Shown: piece after piece, positions 27,601 to 36,039 of the stretch
Layout: each line of letters opens with the position of its first letter
Numbering within the stretch: the first letter of the stretch is position 1
Source: Pseudomonas vanderleydeniana
Lineage (GTDB): Bacteria > Pseudomonadota > Gammaproteobacteria > Pseudomonadales > Pseudomonadaceae
Length of the DNA: 64,000 nt
NCBI RefSeq assembly: GCF_014268755.2
Contig: NZ_CP077093.1
Location: forward strand, 1,352,001-1,416,000
Direction of reading: 5' to 3'
Program-made: the position numbers and the translations under genes
The notes under the pieces: model-generated
The model's database searches: none
Told to the model about the DNA's origin: nothing
Seen by the model: only the letters and a program-made list of their open reading frames with translations

Positions 27601-28506
27601 CTCGTCGGCAGCCAGAAGGACAGCGGTGTCGGCCTGGCCGTGGCCTATCGCGACAAGGACAACGGGCTCAAGGCCGACATCGGCATGAGTCCGATCGGTT
27701 TCACCTACAGCACGCCGATCGGTGGTGTCAGCCTCAACCGGCCGTTCGCCGCCAACCCCAACTTCAGCTATGGCGTCAGCGCTTCGCGGCGTGTCGTCAC
27801 CGACAGTGTGACTTCGTTCGCCGGCTCCCGTGACCCACGTACCGGCGAGAAGTGGGGCGGCGTCACTGCCAACGGCGTGCGTGGCGAACTGGGCTACGAC
27901 AACCAGAAGTTCGGTGCCTACGGCTACGGTTCGGCGCATCGGCTGATGGGCAACAATGTCGACGACAACAACCGCTTCGAGTTGGGCAGCGGTGTCTACT
28001 GGTACCTGCGCAACACGCCGGGCAGTATCCTCACCCTCGGCCTCAGCGGTTCCGCCCTGAGCTACTCCGAGAACCAGGATTTCTACACCTACGGCCATGG
28101 CGGCTACTTCAGCCCGCAGACCTTCTTCGCCCTCGGCGTGCCGGTCAGCTGGGCCCAGCGCACCGAGCGCTTTACCTATCGGATCAAGTCCTCGATCGGT
28201 ATCCAGCATATCGGTCAGGACAGCGCCGACATCTTCCCCGGTCACAGCGAGTACCAGTCCAATGCCACGGCAGTCGGGCTGAGCCGCTATTCCGGTGACA
28301 ACAAGACAGGCATCGGCTACAGCTTGAACGCGGCTGGCGAATACAAGTTCGGCACGAACTTCTTCCTCGGCGGTACGCTTGGCGTGGACAATGCCAGCGA
28401 TTACCGCCAGGTCGCCGGTGGCGTGTACCTGCGTTATACCTTCGAGGACATGACCGGCCCCATGGACCTGCCGGTCAGTCCCTTCGGTTCCCCCTATTCG
28501 AATTGA
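24589..28506 (+). CDS. wssE: Cellulose export outer-membrane protein (BcsC type)
   Basis: 1305 residues. The signal peptide is followed by a long superhelix of tetratricopeptide repeats (about 30-820), then a linker rich in Pro, Ala and Ser. A C-terminal beta-barrel (about 930-1305) forms the outer-membrane pore. It connects the inner-membrane synthase to the cell surface. The ATG at 24589 lies inside the end of wssD. A long antisense ORF on the other strand (26200-29559) is a shadow without family features. Confidence 0.96.
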   Translation: MRQQTLALAVCAALASSIGFAADSGSPQSLLIQQGYYWQSKEKPDRAAEAWTRLLSLDAEQPDALYGLGLIEVQRQRIANAQNYLARLQAIKPQPRLALQLEQDIALSPPEKKQLLEKARELSDAGERDQAVAVYRQLFDGRQPQGLIAREYYNTLGFSTGGWPEARVGLERLRRERPDDAILDLWLALHLARNPDSRPEGIRALARLSHNPDIGGNADETWRFALVWLGPPSRDQVSLFEQYLQAHPDDSEIRALMNKGIAQGRTGSGWQRDPHVARGLKALDAGDLATAEQELQARLKDKPDDYDALGGMGILRQQQKRLGEAENYLVQATRSGAGAQWKSALEDVRYWILLDRANDAQRSGRQAQARELIEQAIARNPVEPAGPTALAGWYAQAGELETAEAGYRQVLARTANYPDALSGLIGVLSRAGKSDEALQLIDRLSPAEQARLAPSVRIRALRATQVAKLAERRGDLNGAQRAYKEALADDPKNPWIRFALARVYLRQGQTQVARDLIDELLKQQPDQPDALYTSTLLSAELGEWTKAQRTLSRIPAARRSADMNEMELDIRLHVQTELAVDVARRGQRQEAWSLLSRCEPLTRGKPERVAVLASAYAEAGNPDQGVSLMRDLMDKSAPTPDLQLLYAGVLLKADKDAEVSEILRQLQGRPMSETASKRYEDLVFLYRVKQADELREKNDLVAAYDMLSPALQQRPNDSLAISSLARMYAASGNVDKARNLYEPLIKADPGNAKLQLGLADVAMQGRDYSLAERSVEKALALEPGVPQTLTASARIYREMGKTGESARLLRKAIEIENGQRVDTYVAGVASGSAASSNPFVGLAGQRRQGTSLAESSLIPPPVDGSSSGLSAGDPELIPEPVTRRAQAAPAAPVASRSANPFSDPYSRDTYARDTAPSTGLSPAQVALNDILQDRTGYVVQGLTVRSNNSEKGLGKLTDVEAPFEASFPVGSNLASIALQVTPVFLYSGSPGANGSPRFGTSGSELVGSQKDSGVGLAVAYRDKDNGLKADIGMSPIGFTYSTPIGGVSLNRPFAANPNFSYGVSASRRVVTDSVTSFAGSRDPRTGEKWGGVTANGVRGELGYDNQKFGAYGYGSAHRLMGNNVDDNNRFELGSGVYWYLRNTPGSILTLGLSGSALSYSENQDFYTYGHGGYFSPQTFFALGVPVSWAQRTERFTYRIKSSIGIQHIGQDSADIFPGHSEYQSNATAVGLSRYSGDNKTGIGYSLNAAGEYKFGTNFFLGGTLGVDNASDYRQVAGGVYLRYTFEDMTGPMDLPVSPFGSPYSN

Positions 28507-28524
28507 TTCAACGAGGAAAGTTTG

Positions 28525-29208
28525 ATGGCTTCTTCCGTGCTCGCTGGTTTGACCCTGCTCGTGATTGGCGAAAGCCACATGAGCTTTCCCGACTCGCTGA
28601 TGAACCCGCTGTATGACAACCTGACCCAGCAGGGCGCCCAGGTGCATGCGATCGGTGCCTGTGGCGCCAACCCGGCCGACTGGGTCACGCCGAAGCTCAA
28701 GCTCGACTGCGGTGCGACCCGCGACCCGGGCGAGAAGATCAAGGTGATGAGCCGTGGCACCATGGACACCCAGCCGATCAAGGACGTGATCGCCAAGGAC
28801 AAGCCGGACCTGGTCGTGCTGATCATGGGTGACACCATGGCCTCCTACAAGACCACGCCGTTTCCCAAGGTCTGGGCCTACCAGAGCGTGACCGCGCTGA
28901 CCAAGCAGATCGCCGACAGCGGCGCCAAGTGTGTCTGGGTCGGGCCGGCCTGGGGCAAGGCCAACGGCAGCAACACCAACGAGAACACCTACGGCAAGAA
29001 CCAGGTGCGCACCCAACTGGTCGCCGGCACCCTGGCGAACATGGTCGCGCCATGCACCTACATCGACTCGACCAAGTTCTCCAAGCCGGGCGAGTGGATC
29101 ACCTCCGACGGCCAGCACTTCACCATCGCCGGCTACAAGTCCTGGGCGGCGGCGATCGGCAAATCCATCAGCGAACTGCCGGCCAGCGCAGTGAAGGGAG
29201 CGAAATAA
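28525..29208 (+). CDS. wssF: Cellulose acetylation protein WssF
   Basis: 227 residues of SGNH-hydrolase type. The N-terminal block VIGESHMSF replaces the usual GDS and a late DGQHFTIAGY replaces the DxxH block. The first residues MASSVLAGLTLLVIGES form only a weak hydrophobic stretch, so its location is uncertain. WssF acts with WssGHI in cellulose O-acetylation. The start is the ATG at 28525, preceded by GAGGAAAG; the TTG one codon earlier is less likely. Confidence 0.93.
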   Translation: MASSVLAGLTLLVIGESHMSFPDSLMNPLYDNLTQQGAQVHAIGACGANPADWVTPKLKLDCGATRDPGEKIKVMSRGTMDTQPIKDVIAKDKPDLVVLIMGDTMASYKTTPFPKVWAYQSVTALTKQIADSGAKCVWVGPAWGKANGSNTNENTYGKNQVRTQLVAGTLANMVAPCTYIDSTKFSKPGEWITSDGQHFTIAGYKSWAAAIGKSISELPASAVKGAK

Positions 29209-29886
29209 GTGAAACGGACTTTCGGTCTTGTCGGCGGCCTGCTCGGGGCCGCCCTGATCGCGCCGGCGTTCGGTGCGCAGATTGCCCTGTATCCCACCGG
29301 TCCTTCCCAGGACTCGGCCTATCTGCGTTTCGTCAACGTGTCCGCCAGCCCCCTGGAGCTGACGCCCGACGGGGCCAAGACCAGCCTCAAGCTTGAGGGC
29401 GACAAGGTCGTCAGTGACTTCATCCCGGTACCGGGTGGCCAGGCGATCAAGGGCACCCTCAGCCGTGACGGCCACAAGGCCGCGCTGGAGGCGAAGGTGG
29501 CGGCAGGCGACTTCGCCACGGTATTCGCCCTGGACGATGGCAAGCAGGGCATTCGCCAACTGGTGGTCAACGAAGCCTTCGACATTCCCAACCAGCTCAA
29601 GGCCTCGCTTGCGCTATTCGATGCCGACTCCGGTTGCGCCGAGGCCAAGGTCAACCTGGCCGGTCGCGATGTCGACCTGTTCCAGAAGGCACCGGCAGGC
29701 AACCCGCGGCGCCAGGAGCTCAACCCGCGTGGCTCGCTGGCCGTCCAACTGGTCTGTGCCGGCAAGCCGGTCGGTTCAGCCGTCGAACTGGGCGCCCTGG
29801 AAGCCAACAAGCGCTACAGTCTGTTGATCCTGCCTTCGTCGACGGGGCCACGTCTCATTACCGCCACGGACAGCGTGTCCAACTGA
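29209..29886 (+). CDS. wssG: Cellulose acetylation protein WssG, AlgF-like
   Basis: 225 residues with a signal peptide (VGGLLGAALIAPAFGAQ) and an AlgF-like periplasmic body. It starts at a GTG directly after the wssF TAA with no spacer, so translation is likely coupled. By analogy with AlgF of alginate it helps pass acetyl groups to the polymer in the periplasm. Confidence 0.9.
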   Translation: MKRTFGLVGGLLGAALIAPAFGAQIALYPTGPSQDSAYLRFVNVSASPLELTPDGAKTSLKLEGDKVVSDFIPVPGGQAIKGTLSRDGHKAALEAKVAAGDFATVFALDDGKQGIRQLVVNEAFDIPNQLKASLALFDADSGCAEAKVNLAGRDVDLFQKAPAGNPRRQELNPRGSLAVQLVCAGKPVGSAVELGALEANKRYSLLILPSSTGPRLITATDSVSN

Positions 29887-29905
29887 ATCGGAAGCACCCG
29901 TCGCC

Positions 29906-31321
29906 ATGGTTTTCGCCTCGCTCGAGTTCCTGACGCTGTTCCTGCCTGCGTTCCTGCTGGTCTATGCCCTGGCAAGACCGGCCTGGCGCAACGTGATCCT
30001 GCTGATCGGCAGCTGGCTGTTCTACGGCTGGCTGAGCCCGCTGTTCCTGTTCCTGCACATGGTCCTGACCGTGCTCGCGTGGGTCGGCGGCCTGCTGGTC
30101 GATCGCTCGCGAGAGGACGGCCGCGGGCGGATGCGCCTGCTGGTGGCGTTGATCGTGATCAACACCGCCGTGCTCTGCTGGTACAAGTACGCCAACATCC
30201 TGGCCGGTACCTGGAACGAGCTGATCACCTGGTACGGGGCCATGCCCATGGCCTGGCAGAAGGTGGCGTTGCCGGCGGGGCTGTCGTTCATCGTGCTGCA
30301 GGCGATCTCCTACCTGGTCGACGTGCACCGGCATGTGGTGCCGGTGGAGCGCAGTTTCGTCAACTACGCGACCTACATCTCGATGTTCGGCCACTCGATC
30401 GCAGGCCCCATCATTCGTTATGACTGGGTGCGCCGGGAGCTCAACCAGCGCTATTTCAACTGGCTGAATTTCTCCCTGGGCGCCCGCCGGTTCATGATCG
30501 GCATGTGCATGAAAGTGCTGGTGGCCGATACCCTGTCGCCCTTGGTCGACGTGGCCTTTCACCTGGAAAATCCATCGTTCGTCGATGCCTGGATCGGCTG
30601 CCTGGCCTACTCGCTGCAACTGTTCTTCGACTTCGCCGGCTACAGCGCCATGGCCATCGGCCTCGGGCTGATGCTGGGCTTCCACTTTCCGGAGAACTTC
30701 AACCGGCCGTACCTGGCCTACAGCATCCAGGATTTCTGGCGGCGCTGGCACCTGTCGTTGTCCAGCTGGTTGCGCGATTACCTGTACATCTCGCTGGGTG
30801 GCAATCGCAAGGGCACCTGGAACACCTATCGCAACCTGTTCCTGACCATGGCGATTGCCGGCCTGTGGCACGGGGGCGACAGCTGGAACTACCTGTTGTG
30901 GGGCTCGGCCCATGGCGTGGCCTTGTGTATCGATCGCGCCTGGTCGCGCTCCAGCCTGCCGGGCCTGCCGCTGTGGGCTTCGCACACCGCGACCTTGCTG
31001 TTCGTCTGCCTGGCCTGGACGCTGTTCCGTTCCCCGGATTTCGCCACGGCACTGAGCATGTATGGCGGGCAGTTCGGCCAGCATGGTTTCGCCCTCGGCG
31101 ATGCCTTGGCGGTCACCCTCAGGCCGGTGCACGGCCTGGCGGCCCTGCTCGGGGTGGTGTGCATTCTCGCGCCGCTGTTGCAGGCGCGTTGTGAAAGTCG
31201 ATTCGCCGGCAGTGCGTGGTTTGCGCTGGCTGCGGCCCTTTGGCCCGTGCTCGGGTTCATGCTGTCGTTCGCTCTGATCGCCAGCCGTGAAGCCGTGCCC
31301 TTCCTGTACTTCCAGTTCTGA
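29906..31321 (+). CDS. wssH: MBOAT acyltransferase WssH, AlgI-like
   Basis: Polytopic inner-membrane O-acyltransferase of 471 residues that moves acetyl groups across the membrane. MBOAT features include FWRRWHLSLSSWLRDYLY and the catalytic histidine in GLWHGGDSWNYLLWG. It matches AlgI of alginate and the WssH family. It shares one base with wssI (TGATG junction). Confidence 0.96.
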   Translation: MVFASLEFLTLFLPAFLLVYALARPAWRNVILLIGSWLFYGWLSPLFLFLHMVLTVLAWVGGLLVDRSREDGRGRMRLLVALIVINTAVLCWYKYANILAGTWNELITWYGAMPMAWQKVALPAGLSFIVLQAISYLVDVHRHVVPVERSFVNYATYISMFGHSIAGPIIRYDWVRRELNQRYFNWLNFSLGARRFMIGMCMKVLVADTLSPLVDVAFHLENPSFVDAWIGCLAYSLQLFFDFAGYSAMAIGLGLMLGFHFPENFNRPYLAYSIQDFWRRWHLSLSSWLRDYLYISLGGNRKGTWNTYRNLFLTMAIAGLWHGGDSWNYLLWGSAHGVALCIDRAWSRSSLPGLPLWASHTATLLFVCLAWTLFRSPDFATALSMYGGQFGQHGFALGDALAVTLRPVHGLAALLGVVCILAPLLQARCESRFAGSAWFALAAALWPVLGFMLSFALIASREAVPFLYFQF

Positions 31322-32466
31322 TGACCAAGCCAACGCAATCCCCGTCGACCGCACCCACGCCCCCCACGGAGCTGGCGCTACGCGTCAGCCCGTTGGCGGG
31401 GGGGATCTTCACGCTGTTTCTGGCGCTGGGCCTGTTGTCCTGTGTCTGGCTGATGTTCAAGGGCAAGATCGAGTTCCTGCCCAAGACCGTTACCCAGGAC
31501 ATGCTGCTGCACGGCGATATCACCCATCGTTTTGCCAAGACCCTGTCCGACGCACCCGTGCCGAAGCAGGCGGCAGACCTGGAGCGCGGTGGCAGTTGGC
31601 TGGCCTTTGGCGACCTGGGCCCTCGGGTGCGCGAGGGTTGTCCGGACTGGCTGTTCCTGACCGATGAGCTGCGCCTGAACCGCAATGCCGCGCTCAATGC
31701 CCGGGCCAAGGTCCAGGCCGTGAGCGAGTTGCAGCAGGCGCTGGGCAAGCGCGGGATCCAGCTGGTGGTGGCGGTGGTGCCGGACAAGAGCCGGATCGTC
31801 GCCAGCCAGCTGTGCAAGCTGAGCCGCCCGGCCGTCCTGGCGCCACGCATCGATGAATGGCTGGCGCTGTTGCAGGGCGCTGGCGTCACCGCCCTGAACC
31901 TGACCCCAACCCTGCAGGCCGTGGGCGAGGCGGCCTATCTGCGTACCGACACGCACTGGAGCGAAGCCGGGGCGAAGGCGGCGGCGGAGCAGGTGGCAGG
32001 GATGATCACGGGCGTGAAATTCGTTCCGACACCCCACAAGAGCTTCGACCTGACAACCCAACCGAGCGCTGTGCGGCCAGGTGACCTGGTGCGCCTGGCG
32101 GGGATCGACTGGTTGCCGACGAAGCTGCAGCCGCGCGTCGAGAATGTCGCGGCGACGCAGATCAAGGAGCGGGCCGAGGCGGCGACTGGCGACAATCTCG
32201 ATGACCTGTTCGGTGACGACAACCTGCCGAATACCGCGTTGATCGGCACCTCGTTTTCGCGCAACTCGAACTTCGTCGGCTTCCTCGAGGCCGCGCTGGG
32301 CGCACCGGTGGGCAACTTCGCCAAGGATGGTGGCGAGTTCTCCGGCGCGGCCAAGGCCTACTTCGATAGCCCGGCGTTCACGCAGACGCCGCCGAAGCTG
32401 ATCGTCTGGGAGATTCCCGAGCGGGACCTGCAGACGCCATATGACGGCAATGCGCGGCTGCCCTGA
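31321..32466 (+). CDS. wssI: Cellulose acetylation protein WssI, AlgJ/AlgX-like
   Basis: 381 residues with one N-terminal transmembrane anchor (about 26-46) and a periplasmic AlgJ/AlgX-type SGNH domain. The DTHWSEAG segment (Asp and His of the triad) and the later IGTSFSRN (nucleophile region) are visible. It likely transfers acetyl to the glucan. It is the last gene of the operon, and 17 bp later lies the convergent phoD end. No wssJ, the second MinD-like gene of the P. fluorescens SBW25 operon, follows. Confidence 0.93.
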   Translation: MTKPTQSPSTAPTPPTELALRVSPLAGGIFTLFLALGLLSCVWLMFKGKIEFLPKTVTQDMLLHGDITHRFAKTLSDAPVPKQAADLERGGSWLAFGDLGPRVREGCPDWLFLTDELRLNRNAALNARAKVQAVSELQQALGKRGIQLVVAVVPDKSRIVASQLCKLSRPAVLAPRIDEWLALLQGAGVTALNLTPTLQAVGEAAYLRTDTHWSEAGAKAAAEQVAGMITGVKFVPTPHKSFDLTTQPSAVRPGDLVRLAGIDWLPTKLQPRVENVAATQIKERAEAATGDNLDDLFGDDNLPNTALIGTSFSRNSNFVGFLEAALGAPVGNFAKDGGEFSGAAKAYFDSPAFTQTPPKLIVWEIPERDLQTPYDGNARLP

Positions 32467-32483
32467 GGGGCAGCACCGGCGCA

Positions 32484-34082
32484 TCAGAGGGTCAGTGCCC
32501 CCGCCCGTCCATCCTCGACCACGAACTGCTTGAGCGTCGACACCGTCGCTCGCGGATCGGCGCGCTCGGATATCGCCCGGAAGCTGGTCAGCATCCTGCC
32601 CGGCTCCAATTCGACCGACACATACCCATGCTGACGACTGTCGAAAAACCGCACATGGGGATTGAGCGGCATCAGCGAGTTGAATAGCTCGAACGGCGGG
32701 CCGTCGGAGGTCACCGAAGTGCCGATGAACTCGGTGGCGACGATCTTCGAATCCGGGTCTGCGCCGTCGAGGTGCAGGTCGGTGGTCCAGAACGAATGGA
32801 TATCGCCCCCCCAGAACACCGGGTTGTTCACCCGCGTTCGTTCGATCGATTGCAGCACCCGGTCGCGGGTGGCGGCATAACCGTCCCAGCCATCGGTCCA
32901 GCGGCCCAGTTCCTGAGTGCTCGGGTTGCGCTGCAGGATCGGTGCGACCAGCAGGTCCTGGGCGATCACGTTCCAGCGCGCCGTCGAGCGGGCAAAGCCC
33001 TGGTCCAGCCAGGCCTCCTGTTCCCAGCCGAGCATGGTGCGTTTCGGGTCGCGCAGGTCGACGCAGTCGAGGGCGGCGACATGCCCCTGGTGGCTGCGGT
33101 TGGGCGGAATGCACGGCTGCTCGGAGCGGTATTGGCGGCCGTCGAGAATGTGGAACTGCGCCAGCTGGCCGTAATCGAGCCGTCGGTAGATGCGCATGTC
33201 CGGGCCCCGCGGCAGGCTGCTGGCGCGCAGCGGCATGTGTTCGTAGAACGCCTGGTAGGCCGCCGCCCGCTGCTTGAGAAATGCCTGCGGCGAGAGGTTC
33301 GGGTCCTGCGACCACTGGTTGGCGTAGTCGTTCTGTACCTCGTGGTCGTCCCAGGTCGCCGCGCAGGGCGCGCAGGCGTGGAGCGCCTGCAAGTCCGGGT
33401 CGGTCCGATACAGTGCGTAGCGGTTGCGGTAGTCCACCAGGGTCCTGGCGTTTCCAGCACCGTGAGGTCGCACGATTTTTCCTGGATCGGTGTAGGAACT
33501 GTCGTAAATATAGTCGCCGAGGAAAAACACCAGATCGGGCTGTTCGGCGGCGAGATGGCGATAGGCGCTGAAGTAGCCGCGTTCCCAGTGGGAGCAGGAA
33601 ACGAAGCCCAGCCGCGCCGAGGTCAGCGCCTGCAGTGGCGGAGTCGTGCGCGACTGGCCTACCGGACTCTGGGCGCCCAGGCTTTCGAACTGGTACCAGT
33701 AGGGCCGGCCGGCTTCCAGCCCGGCGACTTCGACATGCACCGAGTGGGCGAAACGATTGTCAGCCATCACTTCGCCGCGCTGGACGACACGGCTCATGGC
33801 CGCGTCCGTCGCTACCAGCCAGCGCACCGGCACCGGCCGGTCCAGCCCGCCACGGCCATCGGCCGCGTTGAACGCGGGGGCCAGGCGCGTCCAGATGACA
33901 AAACCGTCGGGCAGCGGATCGCCTGAGGCAACGCCGAGGGTGAAGGGGTAGTCGACCCCGGCACTGCGGGCGAACGGGCTGAGGATCGACAGCGCCGCCG
34001 CTCCGGCCATTCCAACCAGTAGGCGGCGGCGATCCGGATCGAACGGCGCCGTGTCCCGTTCTTGCACAACACTATCGCTCAT
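32484..34082 (-). CDS. phoD: Alkaline phosphatase D (PhoD family)
   Basis: 532 residues. The N terminus has a twin-arginine-type signal (DRRRLLVGMAGAAALSILSPFARSA), so export by Tat is likely. PhoD phosphodiesterase/phosphatase motifs are SCSHWERGYFSAYRH, FFLGDYIYD, WDDHEVQNDYAN and GGDIHSFW, the metal-binding set for Ca/Fe. It releases phosphate from organic esters outside the cytoplasm. The GNAT gene ends 21 bp upstream on the same strand, so the two may be co-transcribed from the promoter region near 34.7 kb. Confidence 0.94.
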   Translation of the reverse strand: MSDSVVQERDTAPFDPDRRRLLVGMAGAAALSILSPFARSAGVDYPFTLGVASGDPLPDGFVIWTRLAPAFNAADGRGGLDRPVPVRWLVATDAAMSRVVQRGEVMADNRFAHSVHVEVAGLEAGRPYWYQFESLGAQSPVGQSRTTPPLQALTSARLGFVSCSHWERGYFSAYRHLAAEQPDLVFFLGDYIYDSSYTDPGKIVRPHGAGNARTLVDYRNRYALYRTDPDLQALHACAPCAATWDDHEVQNDYANQWSQDPNLSPQAFLKQRAAAYQAFYEHMPLRASSLPRGPDMRIYRRLDYGQLAQFHILDGRQYRSEQPCIPPNRSHQGHVAALDCVDLRDPKRTMLGWEQEAWLDQGFARSTARWNVIAQDLLVAPILQRNPSTQELGRWTDGWDGYAATRDRVLQSIERTRVNNPVFWGGDIHSFWTTDLHLDGADPDSKIVATEFIGTSVTSDGPPFELFNSLMPLNPHVRFFDSRQHGYVSVELEPGRMLTSFRAISERADPRATVSTLKQFVVEDGRAGALTL

Positions 34083-34103
34083 GGAGAAAACTCGTGGGTT
34101 CAG

Positions 34104-34655
34104 TCAAAGGGTGTGCCAATGCTCACGCAGCAGTCCGAAGAGCAGCATATCTTCATGGACCCCATGCTTGAGAAAGGCGCCTTTCATACAACCTTCAGGG
34201 CGCAATCCGGCTTTTTCCATGACCCGAGCCGATCCGCTGTTGCGGGCGAAGCACTGGCCGGCGATGCGGTGCAGGCCCAGTTCATTGAAGCCGTATTCCA
34301 GCAACCCGGTGACCGCCTCGACGGCATGGCCCTGGCGACGGGCATGGGCGGCGACCCAGTAGCCCAAGTGGGCGCTGCGGTGCGCGGGGGAAAATCTCAG
34401 GCTGATGACGCCGATCAGTTCAGCGTTGTGCTTCAGCTGAATACCCAGTCCCAGCGAGTGTCCCGACCGGTGGCGCTCCTCCTGGCCGGCGATGAATGCC
34501 TGTGCCGTTTCCACGGTGTAGGGCGACGGTATCGTTGCTGTATTGGCGGCAATTTCCGGCTCGTCCGCCAACCGGGAAAGTGTCTCGGCCTGGCTCATTT
34601 CCAGGGCTGACAGCCACAGTCGCCGAGTGCCCAGGCGGGGGAGGGGAATGTCCAT
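34104..34655 (-). CDS. GNAT family N-acetyltransferase (RimJ/RimL type)
   Basis: 183 residues from the ATG at 34655. A TTG at 34685 is an alternative start adding ten residues. It shows the RimJ/RimL-like pattern: TRRLWLSAL at the N terminus, LGYWVAAHARRQGHAVEAV (acetyl-CoA loop) and LHRIAGQCFARNSGSARVMEKAGL. The substrate may be a protein N terminus or a small molecule and cannot be told. It lies 21 bp before phoD and is divergent from exbD. Confidence 0.88.
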   Translation of the reverse strand: MDIPLPRLGTRRLWLSALEMSQAETLSRLADEPEIAANTATIPSPYTVETAQAFIAGQEERHRSGHSLGLGIQLKHNAELIGVISLRFSPAHRSAHLGYWVAAHARRQGHAVEAVTGLLEYGFNELGLHRIAGQCFARNSGSARVMEKAGLRPEGCMKGAFLKHGVHEDMLLFGLLREHWHTL

Positions 34656-34843
34656 GTCGGGTACCCATCTGAGAAAAGTTTTCAAGAATGTCCGCGCTGG
34701 GTGTCAGTTTCATTACGTTCGGAAAATCCCTGTGTAACGGTTTGTAATGCCTGTTCTAGAGCCTTAAAAACGTAAATTAAAGTTAACCGATCGGTCATTT
34801 TTCGTTGCTAGCTTGGCGCCCCTAATCAACAAGGGGCAGCCGA
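34656..34843. promoter_or_regulatory. Divergent promoter region with direct repeat and palindrome
   Basis: TGTAAC-GGTT-TGTAAT at 34733-34748 is a 6-bp direct repeat. ACCGATCGGT at 34786-34795 is a perfect 10-bp palindrome about 50 bp before the exbD start and could be an operator. The repeat is weakly like a Pho box but has a 10-bp rather than 11-bp period. AT-rich sequence at 34763-34785 may hold the promoter. Confidence 0.4.
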
Positions 34844-35251
34844 ATGAGAACCTGGGACGAACCTAAAAAGCGCAAGGCGCACATCGAACTGATCCCGATG
34901 ATCGACGTGATGATGTTCCTGCTGGTGTTCTTTGTGCTGGTCAGCCTGAACGTGATTCCGGCGCTCGGCATGAAGACCCAGTTGCCGAGTGCCAGTAGTT
35001 CGCAGCAGCTCAAGCCGCAGAACAAATTCATCCTCACCCTGGGCGTGGACGGCCAGTTGCAGCTGGACGGCAAGGACATGACCGTCGATGGCCTGGTACC
35101 GGCGCTCAAGGCTGCGGAGAAGCCCGATACCAAGTCGACGATCATCGTCAACAGCGACAAGGGCGTGGAAGTCGCCCGCCTGGTGGAAGTCATGGACACC
35201 TTGCGTCTGGGTGGCTTCACGTCCGTCTCCATTGCCACGCGTAAGTCCTGA
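34844..35251 (+). CDS. exbD: TonB-system energising protein ExbD
   Basis: 135 residues with one transmembrane helix (about 19-42) containing the conserved aspartate in IPMIDVMMFLLVFF, then a periplasmic domain. With ExbB it forms the proton channel that drives TonB. It is the first gene of exbD-tonB-receptor-exbB; tonB begins 2 bp after its stop. The unusual order, with exbD first and exbB last, marks a dedicated system. Confidence 0.93.
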   Translation: MRTWDEPKKRKAHIELIPMIDVMMFLLVFFVLVSLNVIPALGMKTQLPSASSSQQLKPQNKFILTLGVDGQLQLDGKDMTVDGLVPALKAAEKPDTKSTIIVNSDKGVEVARLVEVMDTLRLGGFTSVSIATRKS

Positions 35252-35253
35252 TC

Positions 35254-36015
35254 ATGTACATCCTGTTTCGTGCACGTCAGCTGCTGGGCAGTGTCCCGGC
35301 CCTGATCGCCATGGTGCTGGTGATCCTGGGGATCACCTCGCAGCCGTTGAAGGTCCAGCCGGTCTACGACGAGTCGGCGGTGGAACTGGCCCTGGTCGAG
35401 CCTGAGCCGGAGGTGGTCCCCGAGCCGGTGCCGGCGGTGGAAGAGCCGCCACCACCACCGGTGATCGAGGACGAGGAGGCCGAGCCCGCGCCACCGCCAC
35501 CACCGCCCAAGCCACAGCCCAAACCGCTGCCCAAGCCGGAACCCAAGCCGGAACCCAAGCCGGAACCCAAGCCCAAGCCGACACCCAAACCGGTGGCCAA
35601 GCCGACGCCCGTGCCGGCCAAACCGGTGGAGGCCAAGCCGGCTGCCGAACCCGTGGTGCCCAAGGCCTCGACGCCGCCGGCTCCGCCCGCACCGCCGAAG
35701 GTCGACAGCCAGGCCCTGGAGGGCGGCTACCTCAAGGGGCTGCGCAATGAGTTGGACTCCTACAAGCAGTACCCCACCGGACGCCAGGCCTCCCTCGAAC
35801 GCCCCAGCGGCGACGTGGTGGTCTGGCTGCTGGTGGACCGGCAGGGCCGTGTCCTCGATTCCGGGATCCAGACCCCGGCCTCGAGCATGCTGCTCAACCG
35901 GGCCGCGACCAACAGCCTGCACCGCATCAAGCAGGTCAAGCCTTTCCCTGAGCAAGCCTTTGGCGGACGCAACGAGCAACGCTTCACCGCCACTTTCAAT
36001 TACAGCGTGCAGTAA
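35254..36015 (+). CDS. tonB: TonB energy transducer
   Basis: 253 residues. One N-terminal membrane anchor (about 12-31) is followed by a long periplasm-spanning spacer of Pro with Glu or Lys (about 45-150). The C-terminal TonB domain ends in FTATFNYSV. It carries the force made by ExbBD to the outer-membrane receptor encoded next. The spacer is built on short tandem DNA repeats. It is probably one of several TonB proteins in this genome and specific for the adjacent receptor. Confidence 0.93.
   Translation: MYILFRARQLLGSVPALIAMVLVILGITSQPLKVQPVYDESAVELALVEPEPEVVPEPVPAVEEPPPPPVIEDEEAEPAPPPPPPKPQPKPLPKPEPKPEPKPEPKPKPTPKPVAKPTPVPAKPVEAKPAAEPVVPKASTPPAPPAPPKVDSQALEGGYLKGLRNELDSYKQYPTGRQASLERPSGDVVVWLLVDRQGRVLDSGIQTPASSMLLNRAATNSLHRIKQVKPFPEQAFGGRNEQRFTATFNYSVQ
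35530..35571 (+). repeat. 12-bp tandem repeat in the TonB spacer
   Basis: CCCAAGCCGGAA occurs three times in a row plus half a unit, encoding KPEPKPEPKPEPK. It is in frame, so copy-number change would lengthen or shorten the spacer by four residues per unit. Confidence 0.9.
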
Positions 36016-36039
36016 GCACCTATAACCAGGAATAGAGTG

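Noticed and set aside
26200..29559. Very long minus-strand ORF opposite wssE-wssG
   Set aside because: It crosses three well-supported genes, lacks family motifs and signals, and is a codon-bias shadow in high-GC DNA.
34731..34750. Pho box before exbD
   Set aside because: The direct repeat has a 10-bp period and poor match to CTGTCAT; kept only as an unnamed repeat.
35530..35571. CRISPR-like short repeats
   Set aside because: Units are contiguous with no spacers and encode the TonB proline-rich spacer.
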